NCBI GenBank assembly: GCA_021850325.1
Contig: JAJZMF010000005.1
Location: forward strand, 1,782 to 39,429
Source: Actinomycetes bacterium
Lineage (GTDB): Bacteria; Actinomycetota; Acidimicrobiia; Acidimicrobiales; Palsa-688
DNA: 37,648 bases
Direction: 5' to 3'
In this document: piece by piece, positions 7,249 through 14,861 of the stretch
Position numbering within the stretch: position 1 is the stretch's first letter
Layout: the number at the start of each line of letters is the position of its first letter
Notes under the pieces: model-generated
Databases searched by the model: none
Told to the model about the DNA's origin: nothing
What the model saw: the letters and a program-made list of their open reading frames with translations, nothing else
Translations under genes and position numbers: made by a program

Positions 7249-7497
7249 ATGGCAACCGCTCCTAGCAATGACATTGGCCGCAAGGTGGCAGTCACTTCAT
7301 TGACCGCTGGCGTGGCGTTCGTGTGCGGTTGGAGCGCGGGAGGTTGGGCTCAAGGCCTGGGCCTCGCTGTCGCTCTGGGGGCCGCTGGCGGTATCGCTGC
7401 CTTTAGCGACAAGCAGGGCGGACGCTTGTCCTGTGCGGCTTGGGGGCGCCGGAGGGGTGGCCCGACGAGGAGGGCGGCGGGCCAAGAGAGCGCTTAG
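7249..7497 (+). CDS. Small membrane protein downstream of the ArsR-like regulator
   Basis: 82 residues with an excellent SD (AGGAGGG, 8 nt from ATG). Residues about 15-50 (VTSLTAGVAFVCGWSAGGWA and LGLAVALGAAGGIAAF) give one or two membrane segments. The tail from residue 53 is Arg-rich and looks unselected, so the original C-terminus may have been lost by frameshift. Its role is unknown; pairing with the regulator suggests it is a target. Confidence 0.5.
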   Translation: MATAPSNDIGRKVAVTSLTAGVAFVCGWSAGGWAQGLGLAVALGAAGGIAAFSDKQGGRLSCAAWGRRRGGPTRRAAGQESA

Positions 7498-7832
7498 CTC
7501 AGGTGCCGCACCCGCCCTGCCAACAGTGGGTATGCCACGTTGCGTACCTCGGAGCTGCTTCTCGGAGAGGGGTGGCGGCCTTCTATCTAGCCGCCATTGG
7601 GGGCCAACACTTGGCCACTGGCGGGGGAGCTTTGCAAGGCTATGGACAGCCTACGTCGACCAGATGGCCGGAGGTGCCCGCCGCATCGGGGTACCGCTGT
7701 GGGCGACCCGGCCATGTCCTACGACGACATCACCAAGGTCCTGGGCGCACACCCGACCTTGTGGGCGACGACGGCTTCCCCACAGGCCACCGTTGAGCGC
7801 CTCGCGCTCCTCGGGCCCGGGCGAACTCGGGC
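7498..7832. other. Intergenic stretch with a degraded coding fragment
   Basis: No intact gene is visible. The only recognisable content is a short HTH-like fragment near its right end, listed separately, lying tail-to-tail with the NAD-salvage operon. Confidence 0.4.
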
Positions 7833-7836
7833 CTAG
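7714..7836 (+). pseudogene. HTH-like coding fragment, copy 1
   Basis: ATG 7714 opens MSYDDITKVLGAHPTLWA, a helix-turn-helix-like start matching two other fragments (ATG 14108 and 15233). The similarity fades after about 18 codons and the frame runs into the stop region of the convergent hydrolase gene. It is probably the remnant of a small DNA-binding gene. Confidence 0.4.
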
Positions 7837-9275
7837 AGCCCCCGGCTGGCGCGGCGGCGAATTACCTCTTGTTGAGCCGTAGTCTCGGGGATTGGGCGGG
7901 AGCCCTTACGGGTCCCGCTGCGCAGCACGGCAAAGCGCTCCATGATCTGATCGTAACCTAGCCCTTCATCGGCCAGCAGGCACCCGATAACCGTCCCGGT
8001 GCGGCCGACGCCACCCCAGCAGTGGACGTAGACGCCACCCCGGGGGAGCGACCCGTCGATGGCATTGCAGATCTGCTGGTAGACCCCGTCGTCGACGGTA
8101 CCGAGATCGGGGATCGGGAAGACGAGACGTCGGAGGTCGAGCCGGCGGTTGGCCCCGAGCTTCTCCAGCAGGGACTCGTACGGGGAGAGCCTGTCTGCCG
8201 GCGTGGTCAAGTCCACGAACGTCCGGATACCGACGTCCACCAGGAGATTGACCTTTGTCTCGGCTCCTGCCTGGTCCTCGTGACCGGGGTACTCGCCTGC
8301 CAGGACCTGGCCGGGCCGGGCCCACCAAGCGTGGACGAGATCGTCGTCGCTCCACATGGTGGGGCTCTTGCCGACCCCGGCCAAGTAGAGCCCACGGGCG
8401 AGCGAGACGATCCGGTCGGCGTGGGCGATCTTGTCTCGCCAAGGCCCCGGAACACCCCCGGCGCCCCAGCGGGCACCGGCCAGCTGGCCAGCGATGGCCG
8501 CGGTCGTATCCGCGTCGTCTCCCAGATTGGCAGCCCGCAGCACAGCGGAGCGGAAGTTGTCAGCGCCTCCCACCGCCCACAGAGCTGCCTCCAGGGCGTC
8601 GATGCAATAGCCCGTACCCCTGATCTGCGGGGGCTGCTTGCTCTTCCATGTGCCGTGCGCTATTTCAGCGACCTCTGGGTGGAGCGTGCCGAAGCTCCAG
8701 AAGGCGGGCGAGGTCACTTCCTCGAACGAAGCGCCACCGACCAACGCCGCGACCATTGCACCGAGCAACCGGCAAGCGTCGACGGGCCGATCGGCGGGAT
8801 GGGTCGTCAGGCTCGACCGGCCGCTCTCCTGCGCTGCTTGTCCGACGTCTGAGCACCAGCGGACCGGTACCGCTGCCAACCGCATGAGCGACCCGTTGGC
8901 GGCCGAAGCCTGATCGGGGTGCGGGTCGACCACCTCTCCGCTCCTGCGGAACCGCTCGAGCTGGCTGCTGGTCGTGTTGCCGATGTCGAAAAGACGGCCG
9001 TTGGACGAGAGATAAGCCTGGTCCCGCCACAGCAGGTAGCGCCGCAGCTGGTCTGATAGGTCCATCCCGCCCCTGTCGAGGACCGACTCGGCCAGGCAGA
9101 GCGCCATCGAGGTGTCGTCGGTCCATTCGCCGGGCTTCAGCCTGAACGGCCCACCACCGACGAGGTCGTCTATGGGCGTGAAGTGACCAGGGCGCTCGAA
9201 CTCCAGCGTCGTCCCGACTGCGTCCCCGGCAGCGAGGCCCAGTAGTGCACCGATGGCCCGGTCCAGTTCAGTCAT
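7833..9275 (-). CDS. ADP-ribosylglycohydrolase fused to a Cys-based (dual-specificity-like) phosphatase
   Basis: 480 residues. Residues 1-300 are an ADP-ribosylglycohydrolase (DraG/ARH): LLGLAAGDAVGTTLE, the metal ligands WTDDTSMAL (Asp53, Asp54, Thr55) and NLGDDADTT (Asp253-Thr257). This family removes ADP-ribose from proteins, nucleic acids or small molecules. Residues about 325-480 are a protein-tyrosine/dual-specificity phosphatase-like domain with the P-loop HCWGGVGRTG (Cys419, Arg425), preceded by VDLTTPADR and VFPIPDLGTVDDG. Both active sites look intact. It is last in a four-gene operon; ATG 9275 overlaps the nadR stop by 4 nt and has GAGGG just upstream. The phosphatase substrate is unknown and could be a phosphoprotein, RNA or a phosphorylated ADP-ribose. 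Confidence 0.9.
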   Translation of the reverse strand: MTELDRAIGALLGLAAGDAVGTTLEFERPGHFTPIDDLVGGGPFRLKPGEWTDDTSMALCLAESVLDRGGMDLSDQLRRYLLWRDQAYLSSNGRLFDIGNTTSSQLERFRRSGEVVDPHPDQASAANGSLMRLAAVPVRWCSDVGQAAQESGRSSLTTHPADRPVDACRLLGAMVAALVGGASFEEVTSPAFWSFGTLHPEVAEIAHGTWKSKQPPQIRGTGYCIDALEAALWAVGGADNFRSAVLRAANLGDDADTTAAIAGQLAGARWGAGGVPGPWRDKIAHADRIVSLARGLYLAGVGKSPTMWSDDDLVHAWWARPGQVLAGEYPGHEDQAGAETKVNLLVDVGIRTFVDLTTPADRLSPYESLLEKLGANRRLDLRRLVFPIPDLGTVDDGVYQQICNAIDGSLPRGGVYVHCWGGVGRTGTVIGCLLADEGLGYDQIMERFAVLRSGTRKGSRPIPETTAQQEVIRRRASRGL

Positions 9276-10474
9276 GTCCCTCTACTTTCACTTTGTACAA
9301 AGGGAACGTGCGCTACGGTTGCCGGATCGCTCGGGCGGGGCCGATGACCTGCGCGCTTCGGTGCCGAAGCCTCGAAGCCAGGTCCCCTCAGCGGGTCGGC
9401 CCATGTCATCCTCCTACCGAGGACCCCGTCGATACAGCGAACAGCCAGTTCGGCACGCTCGGCAAGCGTCCCCTCGAGCATGGCCCACGGGTGGCCGCCA
9501 GCGGTCAGCGCGTCAGCGAACCACTCGGTCATGGCCGCCCGCACCGCCTGGTCGCCCTCGCGCATGCCGTCGTCGGCCCAAGGGACGCCGACGTGGCTGG
9601 TGACCAGGTAAAGGTGGTGTATGGGCAGTACCGGCGGCTGGGCCCACGGCGGCCTCAGCGGGGCGCGCTCCCCCAGGTAGCGCCGGGCCCATATCGAGGT
9701 GGCCAGAGCGTCGGTATCACATACCAGCAAGGGCGAACCTGCTCCGGCCGCCTCCTCCTCCATCGCTGTCTGGCGCTGGGCTATCGCATCGAAGTCCGCC
9801 GGTGACCACACGACGTCGGTAAGCGCCGGAGTGGCTTGGGCGGCCCACAGCGCAGCGGTGTAGTCCCGGCCGTACTCTTCGACCAGGCGGGTGGCGGCCC
9901 ACGGCCCACCCAGCGACCGGTACCGATCGGCCACCGCGGCAGCGACGGTCGAGGTGCCGGTCGACTCGGCACCGACGAAGACGACCCGTGTGGTGAGGCT
10001 TCGGCGAGCTGCCGGGCTCAAGTCATGCCAGCGGCCAACAGGGTCCGCCCGGATCGCCGTGGCCGACAGGGGGAAGTTGTCCCGGTCGACGCGGACGTTG
10101 TCGGCACCCAGGCGGGCGGCCAGTTCCTCGCCGTAACCCTCACCAGAGACCACCACGTCGAACGGGCCGAAGTCGGGGCCTGCCACCCGCGAGGCGGAAC
10201 GCACAGCGGCCACCTGAGCAGCCCACACGTTGGGGTCGTACAGGTCGACGGGCGACTCGCAGACCACGCCCGTGACGCGTACCGCGCCCGACGCCAAGTC
10301 CCCCCGGAGCCAATCGACCCGGTCAGCGACCGGGATGGTCTCGACCCCCGTGGCCATCACCACAACGGTGACGCGGCTGGCCACCTCGGCCGCCTTCCCG
10401 ACCAGCCGCAGATGGCCACGGTGAGGTGGGTAGAACTTGCCGATGACCAACGCATGGCGATAAGACGCGGTCAC
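9272..10474 (-). CDS. nadR: NadR-type NMN adenylyltransferase / nicotinamide riboside kinase
   Basis: 400 residues from GTG 10474, which overlaps the pnuC stop by 4 nt. The N-terminal domain is a nucleotidylyl transferase: GKFYPPHRGH (12-21) and FPLSATAIR (135-142) form the NMN/ATP site that makes NAD from NMN. The C-terminal domain has a P-loop-like VVFVGAESTGTST (164-176), then LVEEYGRDY, and resembles the ribosyl-nicotinamide kinase half of NadR. The Walker A lysine is replaced by Thr174. There is no N-terminal HTH, so this is the enzyme form rather than the enterobacterial repressor. With PnuC it converts imported nicotinamide riboside to NAD. Confidence 0.9.
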   Translation of the reverse strand: MTASYRHALVIGKFYPPHRGHLRLVGKAAEVASRVTVVVMATGVETIPVADRVDWLRGDLASGAVRVTGVVCESPVDLYDPNVWAAQVAAVRSASRVAGPDFGPFDVVVSGEGYGEELAARLGADNVRVDRDNFPLSATAIRADPVGRWHDLSPAARRSLTTRVVFVGAESTGTSTVAAAVADRYRSLGGPWAATRLVEEYGRDYTAALWAAQATPALTDVVWSPADFDAIAQRQTAMEEEAAGAGSPLLVCDTDALATSIWARRYLGERAPLRPPWAQPPVLPIHHLYLVTSHVGVPWADDGMREGDQAVRAAMTEWFADALTAGGHPWAMLEGTLAERAELAVRCIDGVLGRRMTWADPLRGPGFEASAPKRAGHRPRPSDPATVAHVPFVQSESRGT

Positions 10475-11139
10475 GCCACGACCTCCAAGACGGCGTCCGG
10501 CGTGGCGGGCGTCCCTTGACGGCGGTAGACGGTCAACCAGCCCCGCGCTCCGAGCACGCACATCCCCAGGAACAGGACGTACACGATGCCGGTCAGGTCA
10601 AGGCGTTTCACGAAGTACAGCGGTATGTATATGCAGTCAGCTGCCATCCACCAGGCCCAGTTCTCCAGCTTCTTCGCGTTGAGCAACCATTGGGCCGCGA
10701 CCGACAGCATGGTTGTGAGAGCGTCCCAGACCGGGGCGATGTCATGGGCTTGGCGCAGGACTACGGCCAGGCCCCAGGTACCGGCTGCGACCAATAGACC
10801 AAGCACTGCCAGGGTGACCGGACCGGCACGGCCCACGACCAGGCGCGTCCGGTTGGCCCCGCCGTGCAGCCACTGCCACCAGCCCAGGAAGCCGAGCATG
10901 ATGTACATGACCTGCAAGCTGGAGTCGGCCCACAAACGGGCACTGGCGAACAATACGAGGAAAAAGGCCGAGTTGGCGATACCAACCGGAAAGTTGGAGA
11001 TGCGGCTCTTGACTGTCAACCACACGCAGGTCGCACCGGTGAGAAAGCCGAGCAGCTCGGCCCAGGAGACGGCATCGGCGCCGAGGTGGAACAGGACCTG
11101 GTCCAGGGGGGCAACAAGGTGAGCCAGCCAGCTGGTCAT
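10471..11139 (-). CDS. pnuC: PnuC-type nicotinamide riboside transporter
   Basis: 222 residues from ATG 11139, which overlaps the nrtR stop (ATGA). It has about seven hydrophobic helices, PnuC hallmarks such as WLTVKSRISNFPVGIANSAF, the tryptophan-rich GFLGWWQWLHGG and the C-terminal WWMAADCIYIPLYFVKR. PnuC proteins move nicotinamide riboside by facilitated diffusion, with intracellular phosphorylation trapping it; NadR encoded next supplies that step. The frame stays open far upstream of ATG 11139, but that part only shadows nrtR. Confidence 0.93.
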   Translation of the reverse strand: MTSWLAHLVAPLDQVLFHLGADAVSWAELLGFLTGATCVWLTVKSRISNFPVGIANSAFFLVLFASARLWADSSLQVMYIMLGFLGWWQWLHGGANRTRLVVGRAGPVTLAVLGLLVAAGTWGLAVVLRQAHDIAPVWDALTTMLSVAAQWLLNAKKLENWAWWMAADCIYIPLYFVKRLDLTGIVYVLFLGMCVLGARGWLTVYRRQGTPATPDAVLEVVA

Positions 11140-11915
11140 GGCCGCTTCCCCGGTCGTCGGACGAAGCGGTAGAGCTCGGCCGGGCGGTAGGCGACGTCGG
11201 CCTCCCGCCGCCCGGTGGCCACCAATTGACCGCCAGCCAGCATCCGCCGACGGAACGAGTCCTTGTTGAGCGGCCGGCCGAGCACCGCCTCGTGGATGAC
11301 CTGCAGCTGTCTCAGTGTGAAATCCCCGGGCAGAAGCTCGAAACCAACCGGGGCGTAGTCCAGCTTTCCTCGCAACCGCAGGACGGACGTGCCGAGAATA
11401 TGAGAGTGGTCGAAGGCCAGCTCCAACGGTTGGCCGTCCGGGCCGAGCGCGTCGACCGGACCGCCGGCCTGACCCGTCCAACCGACGCGAAGAGGGGCGA
11501 CGTACCTCGCATCACCTGGCCGGGCGACGGCTTCCTCAACCCGGCGCAGGTCCGCGAGGGCCATGTAGGCGACCGAGATCACCCGGGGCGGGCGGGGATC
11601 GCGGCCGGGCTCGCCGAACGTGTAGAGCTGCTCCAAGTAGGGCTCGTCGAGGCCGCCCTTGTCCATCAGGACATCGCGGGCCGCGTCGTCGAGCCCTTCG
11701 TCGCCGCGAAGGAACCTGCCAGGCAGCGCCCAGACACCCAAGAACGGACGGTAGCGGCGGCGGCACAGCAGGGCGCAGAGCTGCGCCTCCCTCACCGTGA
11801 GCACCACCACATCGACGGTGACCGAGGGCCGCTCGTAGTCACCCGGGCGGAAGTGGGCCAGGAACGCTTCATCGCTTTCGAACTCGCCCGGCTCGGGCTT
11901 TGCGACCACACACAT
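11136..11915 (-). CDS. nrtR: NrtR-type Nudix transcriptional regulator of NAD metabolism
   Basis: 259 residues. An N-terminal Nudix fold (VTVDVVVLTVREAQLCALLCRRRYRPFLGVWALPGRFL) is followed by a winged helix (TLRQLQVIHEAVLGRPLNKDSFRRRML). The Nudix box GDEGLDDAARDVLMDKGGL lacks the catalytic R-E..EE residues, as in NrtR regulators that bind ADP-ribose or related nucleotides instead of hydrolysing them. It heads the pnuC-nadR-hydrolase operon and probably represses it. ATG 11915 is the longest plausible start. If the promoter at 11917-11945 is used, the message would start near 11910 and translation would begin at GTG 11909. Confidence 0.9.
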   Translation of the reverse strand: MCVVAKPEPGEFESDEAFLAHFRPGDYERPSVTVDVVVLTVREAQLCALLCRRRYRPFLGVWALPGRFLRGDEGLDDAARDVLMDKGGLDEPYLEQLYTFGEPGRDPRPPRVISVAYMALADLRRVEEAVARPGDARYVAPLRVGWTGQAGGPVDALGPDGQPLELAFDHSHILGTSVLRLRGKLDYAPVGFELLPGDFTLRQLQVIHEAVLGRPLNKDSFRRRMLAGGQLVATGRREADVAYRPAELYRFVRRPGKRP

Positions 11916-11921
11916 ATATGT
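11912..11921. promoter_or_regulatory. Perfect 10-bp palindrome, candidate NrtR operator
   Basis: ACATATATGT is self-complementary and covers the downstream part of the predicted -10 box and the first possible start codon of nrtR. A repressor bound here would block initiation. It is short, so occurrence by chance is possible. Confidence 0.45.
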
Positions 11922-11945
11922 AGCACGTCGCTAAGTGGGAGTCAA
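11917..11945 (-). promoter_or_regulatory. Candidate sigma-70 promoter of the NAD-salvage operon
   Basis: On the minus strand, TTGACT (11945-11940) and TACATA (11922-11917) are separated by exactly 17 nt. The predicted start of transcription is about 11910, giving a leaderless nrtR message. Confidence 0.55.
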
Positions 11946-12115
11946 GGGTGGCGGCGAGGTGATGGCGGTGGTAGCACCGACGGACGAAGTGGGCCAACCC
12001 GAGCAGCAGCCCGCCGCGAACCCTCCGCCGTTCTGGCCGCCACCACTGGGCCGACCGGCTCGGCGCTGCGGACCATCGCGGTGAGTTGCCGACGGCAGCG
12101 CTCGCGACGGCGTGT

Positions 12116-12640
12116 CTACAGACGCTGGGTGTGCCGGCAGGCCGGGAACGCTGAGCAGGCGAGGAAGGTACCCCAGCGGCCCTTGCGCCGGACCATAGTC
12201 CCCTTGCCACACTCGGGGCAGACCTCGGCTCCGGCGCTGCCGGCTCCGAGCAGCTGGACCTTGGTGCCGTAGCCACCGTCGATCAGCTCAACGACGAAGG
12301 GGGATATGCGTCCGGCGGTGGTGAGGAGCACGACCTCTCTCCTCGCCCGGGTGAGTGCGACGTACAGCAGGCGCCGCTCTTCAGCGTGGGGGAAGATCTC
12401 GGGCGCAGGCATCGCCAGGCACAGGACGGGGTCGTCGGCGATATTGCTCGGGAAGCCGTAGCTGCCGGTGATCATGTTCACCACCACGACGTAGTCGGCT
12501 TCGAGCCCCTTGGAGGCATGGGCAGTGGCGAAGCTGACGTCCAGGTTGGTCGGCCGGCGCCCCGGCACTAGGTCCCGGTCGAAGTGGTAACGACCCAGCA
12601 CCTTGACACTGACCCTGCCCGAGGCGCCCACGGGAACAAG
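12116..12640 (-). pseudogene. 5'-truncated UvrD/HelD-like DNA helicase with C-terminal zinc ribbon
   Basis: Only the last ~175 residues of a superfamily 1 helicase remain. They include motif V (ATAHASKGLEADYVVVV) and motif VI (RRLLYVALTRARREVVLL), then a topoisomerase-type C4 zinc ribbon (CPECGKG, CSAFPAC). Helicase similarity begins near SVKVLGRYHFDRD (about 12610). The walker A and B parts that should lie upstream are absent and unrelated sequence replaces them. The protein cannot be an active helicase. The truncation point suggests a deletion during island decay or assembly. Confidence 0.75.
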
Positions 12641-12820
12641 GCCCGACGCCACCCCGGCTGACAGCTCTCCCGCGGCGAGGGTGGCCCATTGCCTAGGTCC
12701 AGCCACCGCCGGCCTCCGCTCCTGCGGCGCCGACGGTAGGTACGATCGGGTTGGCAGGACAACCGAAGTACCGACCGCCGGCCCCCAGCTCCAACTGGGG
12801 GCTGCGTCGCACAAGGGACC

Positions 12821-13045
12821 TCATTTCGCTGCTGCCGTCTTTTCGACGGGAGCCTGGTACCGGCCGAACGGCCCGCGGGTGCGGCGGAAGCGCTCCACCT
12901 CGTCTGGGTCGAACAGGCGGCCAAGAGGGCTCATGACGTAGTGGATGCGACCCTCGTCGGCCAACGCCCGCACCCGTTGGGCGGAGAGCTCCAGGCGGCG
13001 GGCCGCCTCGGAGATGGAGAGGAGCCTTTCTAACTCGGGCGTCAT
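12821..13045 (-). CDS. Excisionase-like MerR-type helix-turn-helix protein
   Basis: 74 residues from ATG 13045 (MTPELERLL). SISEAARRLELSAQRVRALADEGRI, then SPLGRLFDPDEVERFRRTR, is the short winged HTH_17/AlpA-type domain of excisionases and phage or plasmid regulators. Such proteins bend DNA at att sites or control mobile-element genes. It sits 2 kb inside the right boundary of the putative island with no integrase left nearby. It could instead be an ordinary small regulator. Confidence 0.65.
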   Translation of the reverse strand: MTPELERLLSISEAARRLELSAQRVRALADEGRIHYVMSPLGRLFDPDEVERFRRTRGPFGRYQAPVEKTAAAK

Positions 13046-13081
13046 ACAGCCGAGCCTTGATCCCTTCCACGTGCTGATCAA

Positions 13082-14164
13082 TACCTAAACACCCGCTGGC
13101 CCTGCACCGCTCGACGAGCTGGAACGGGCCCGCTTGCTGTGCCTGCACGGCATCAGGAGCTACTCAGCCGAGCGCAGCCAGCTGCTGGCCAGCCCTATCA
13201 GGCCCCAGGACAACAAGATGTGGGACGATCTCGCGACGGAGCACCTGATGAGCCACGCTTGCTTCTACGTGTCGGTCATCCTGGGCGGCTTTGCCCGGCA
13301 CGGTACTGGCGGTAGTGCGCTTGGCTAAAGAGCGGGACATGACGCTGTTCCCGTGTGCCGTCGTGCAACATCGACGTTACAGAGGGATACGTTCGACCAC
13401 TGGCTCGATGTCGATGAGGCGGACGCTCCCGACTGGCCCCTTCAGCTGGACCCCAACCCGATCCAACATGCCCACGTCCTATTTCTCAAGTGGTTGACCC
13501 CGGATTCGGTGGCTGCGGCTTGGCACTGATCAGCGCTCGTTTTGCGGTTAACACACCAGCCTAGCCCTTCTGCCATGCCCGTGCTTGAGCGATGTCGGCA
13601 ACCGGTGCAAGTTCGGTGCCCTTCCGTGCCGGCGGCCTCCCGTCTGTGCCGTCTGCCCCCCCTCCGCCTTTCGCCTCTCGGCGCTTCCGGCCCGTCCCTC
13701 GTCCCCCGTTGCCCGCCGGGTCCTTTGCCCTTCTCCCGGTCCCTGTCCGGTCCCTTCTCCTGTCCGCGGTCCTGCTCTTCCCCCTCTCTCCCCACTGCAA
13801 CCGGCAAGTTCAAGGCCGCTGGGACCAGCCCGGTCATTGCCTGGCAGCCCAGGGCGACAGGCAACGTGCCCACCACACCGGGGTACCGCTGCGCCCGGGC
13901 TCGTTCATCTTCAGCGACACGTCCGACTGCCCCGCTCCGCTACAGCCCGCCCAGGGGACCGTACGCCTGGCGGTGTTGAAGCGGCCACTTGGCGTCGAGG
14001 ACAAGTGGTCGCGAGCATCACCCTGGAGGACCAGGCCCTGCGCCCGCGCGGCGAAGGCCCTGTCGCCCGCTCCAACCGGCGTGGCCCAGGCCGCCAACGG
14101 GGCGTCAATGTCCCACACCAACATCGGCAAGGCCCTGGGTTGCACCCAGATGCGGGGCAGCCCG
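13082..14164. other. Gene-poor, degraded stretch
   Basis: It contains fragments that look formerly coding but no intact gene. A plus-strand piece at about 13134-13300 reads RSYSAERSQLL, then DDLATEHLMSHACFYVS. Another at 13374-13529 reads DTFDHWLDVDEADAPDW, then HAHVLFLKWLTPDSVAAAWH before a stop. An adenine-free tract follows at 13611-13793, and a third HTH-like fragment at 14108. The frames change between pieces, as expected for decayed genes. No family was recognised for the first two. Confidence 0.35.
13611..13793 (+). repeat. 183-nt adenine-free, pyrimidine-rich tract
   Basis: No A occurs from 13611 to 13793, and about three quarters of the bases are C or T. Short repeats such as CCGGTCCCT occur twice (13736 and 13747). 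The composition differs from every other part of the window. Confidence 0.8.
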
Positions 14165-14200
14165 TCAGATCATTGCGACTTGGACGTTGCCCGCCTGGCG
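14108..14200 (+). pseudogene. HTH-like coding fragment, copy 2
   Basis: ATG 14108 opens MSHTNIGKALGCTQMRGS, matching the fragments at 7714 and 15233 in reading frame and spacing. After about 18 codons it meets the convergent PIN gene. It is most divergent at codons 3-5. Confidence 0.35.
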
Positions 14201-14566
14201 AGCCAGCTGTTCGAGGTCAGCTTTGTCCACAGTCGCTACGATCGCCCCCCCGACGAGGTCGGCGACAGCCACGACGAACGCGTCAACAGCCTTCTCCGAG
14301 CCGAAGCCGGCACCGCCGAGCAACTGTCCAGCTCGCACCCCGACGCGTACATCGACAGGGTGCACTTCGACGCGCTCGCGACGCAGCCCGGCGAAGACGG
14401 CAGTGTCCCGGGAGCGGCCCCGGACAACTTCCGCCAACACCGCGGCGACGGTAGCCACCGGGAGCTCCCGCCGTCTCATCTCTGTTATGAGCGCCCGCAC
14501 CCGGTCACGTCGGGCTGCCGGACCATCAGCGAGGCAGGAGATCGCCTCGCTGTCAAGCAGGAGCAT
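14165..14566 (-). CDS. PIN-domain protein, VapC-like toxin
   Basis: 133 residues from ATG 14566, overlapping the antitoxin gene by 14 nt. It has the acidic PIN residues Asp5 (LLLDSEA), Glu46 (VLAEVVRG), Asp95 (KAVDAFVV) and Asp114 (ATVDKADL). This is the usual arrangement of VapC endoribonucleases that cut tRNA or rRNA. The length is normal, so it may be active. The downstream end lies in the degraded zone. Confidence 0.82.
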   Translation of the reverse strand: MLLLDSEAISCLADGPAARRDRVRALITEMRRRELPVATVAAVLAEVVRGRSRDTAVFAGLRRERVEVHPVDVRVGVRAGQLLGGAGFGSEKAVDAFVVAVADLVGGAIVATVDKADLEQLARQAGNVQVAMI

Positions 14567-14840
14567 CGGTTGCAGAACGCGAAGGCAGGGTTTGGCCACG
14601 CCCGGAGCCCCAGCGCTCAACAAACTGGGCGGCCCACTCCAATGTCTCCGGCGGCACCGGCCCATGGTCACGTTCGAGCTCAGCCAGCCAGTCATCGACC
14701 GCGGCCAGGTGCCTCCACTTCGCGAGGTAGGCAGACACCGCCCTGTCGACGGCCGCAGAGACGCTCCGCGCGCCCGCCAAACGACGAAGCTCTTCGAGTT
14801 GACCGGCGTCCAGGGTTAGGGTCACCTTCTCCTTGGTCAT
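14553..14840 (-). CDS. VapB-like antitoxin
   Basis: 95 residues. KVTLTLDAGQLEELRRLAGARSVSAAVDRAV resembles a ribbon-helix-helix DNA-binding half. The acidic/aromatic C-terminus (DDWLAELERDHGPVP, LEWAAQFVERW) would clamp the PIN toxin. It precedes and overlaps the PIN gene, the standard VapBC order. A TACTAT -10-like box and the CACCA/TGGTG repeat lie just upstream of ATG 14840. Confidence 0.78.
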   Translation of the reverse strand: MTKEKVTLTLDAGQLEELRRLAGARSVSAAVDRAVSAYLAKWRHLAAVDDWLAELERDHGPVPPETLEWAAQFVERWGSGRGQTLPSRSATDAPA

Positions 14841-14861
14841 GACCCGATAGTAGTACCTTCA

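Noticed and set aside
10475-10561. Upstream extension of nadR to 10561
   Set aside because: It overlaps the end of pnuC by about 90 nt. The GTG at 10474 forms the same 4-nt overlap seen at the other operon junctions and precedes the conserved GKFYPPHRGH by the usual distance.
13592-14842. Plus-strand open frame of 416 codons across the A-free tract and the VapBC pair
   Set aside because: The tract gives an Pro/Ser/Leu-rich translation without domains, and the distal part is antisense to the PIN and antitoxin genes.
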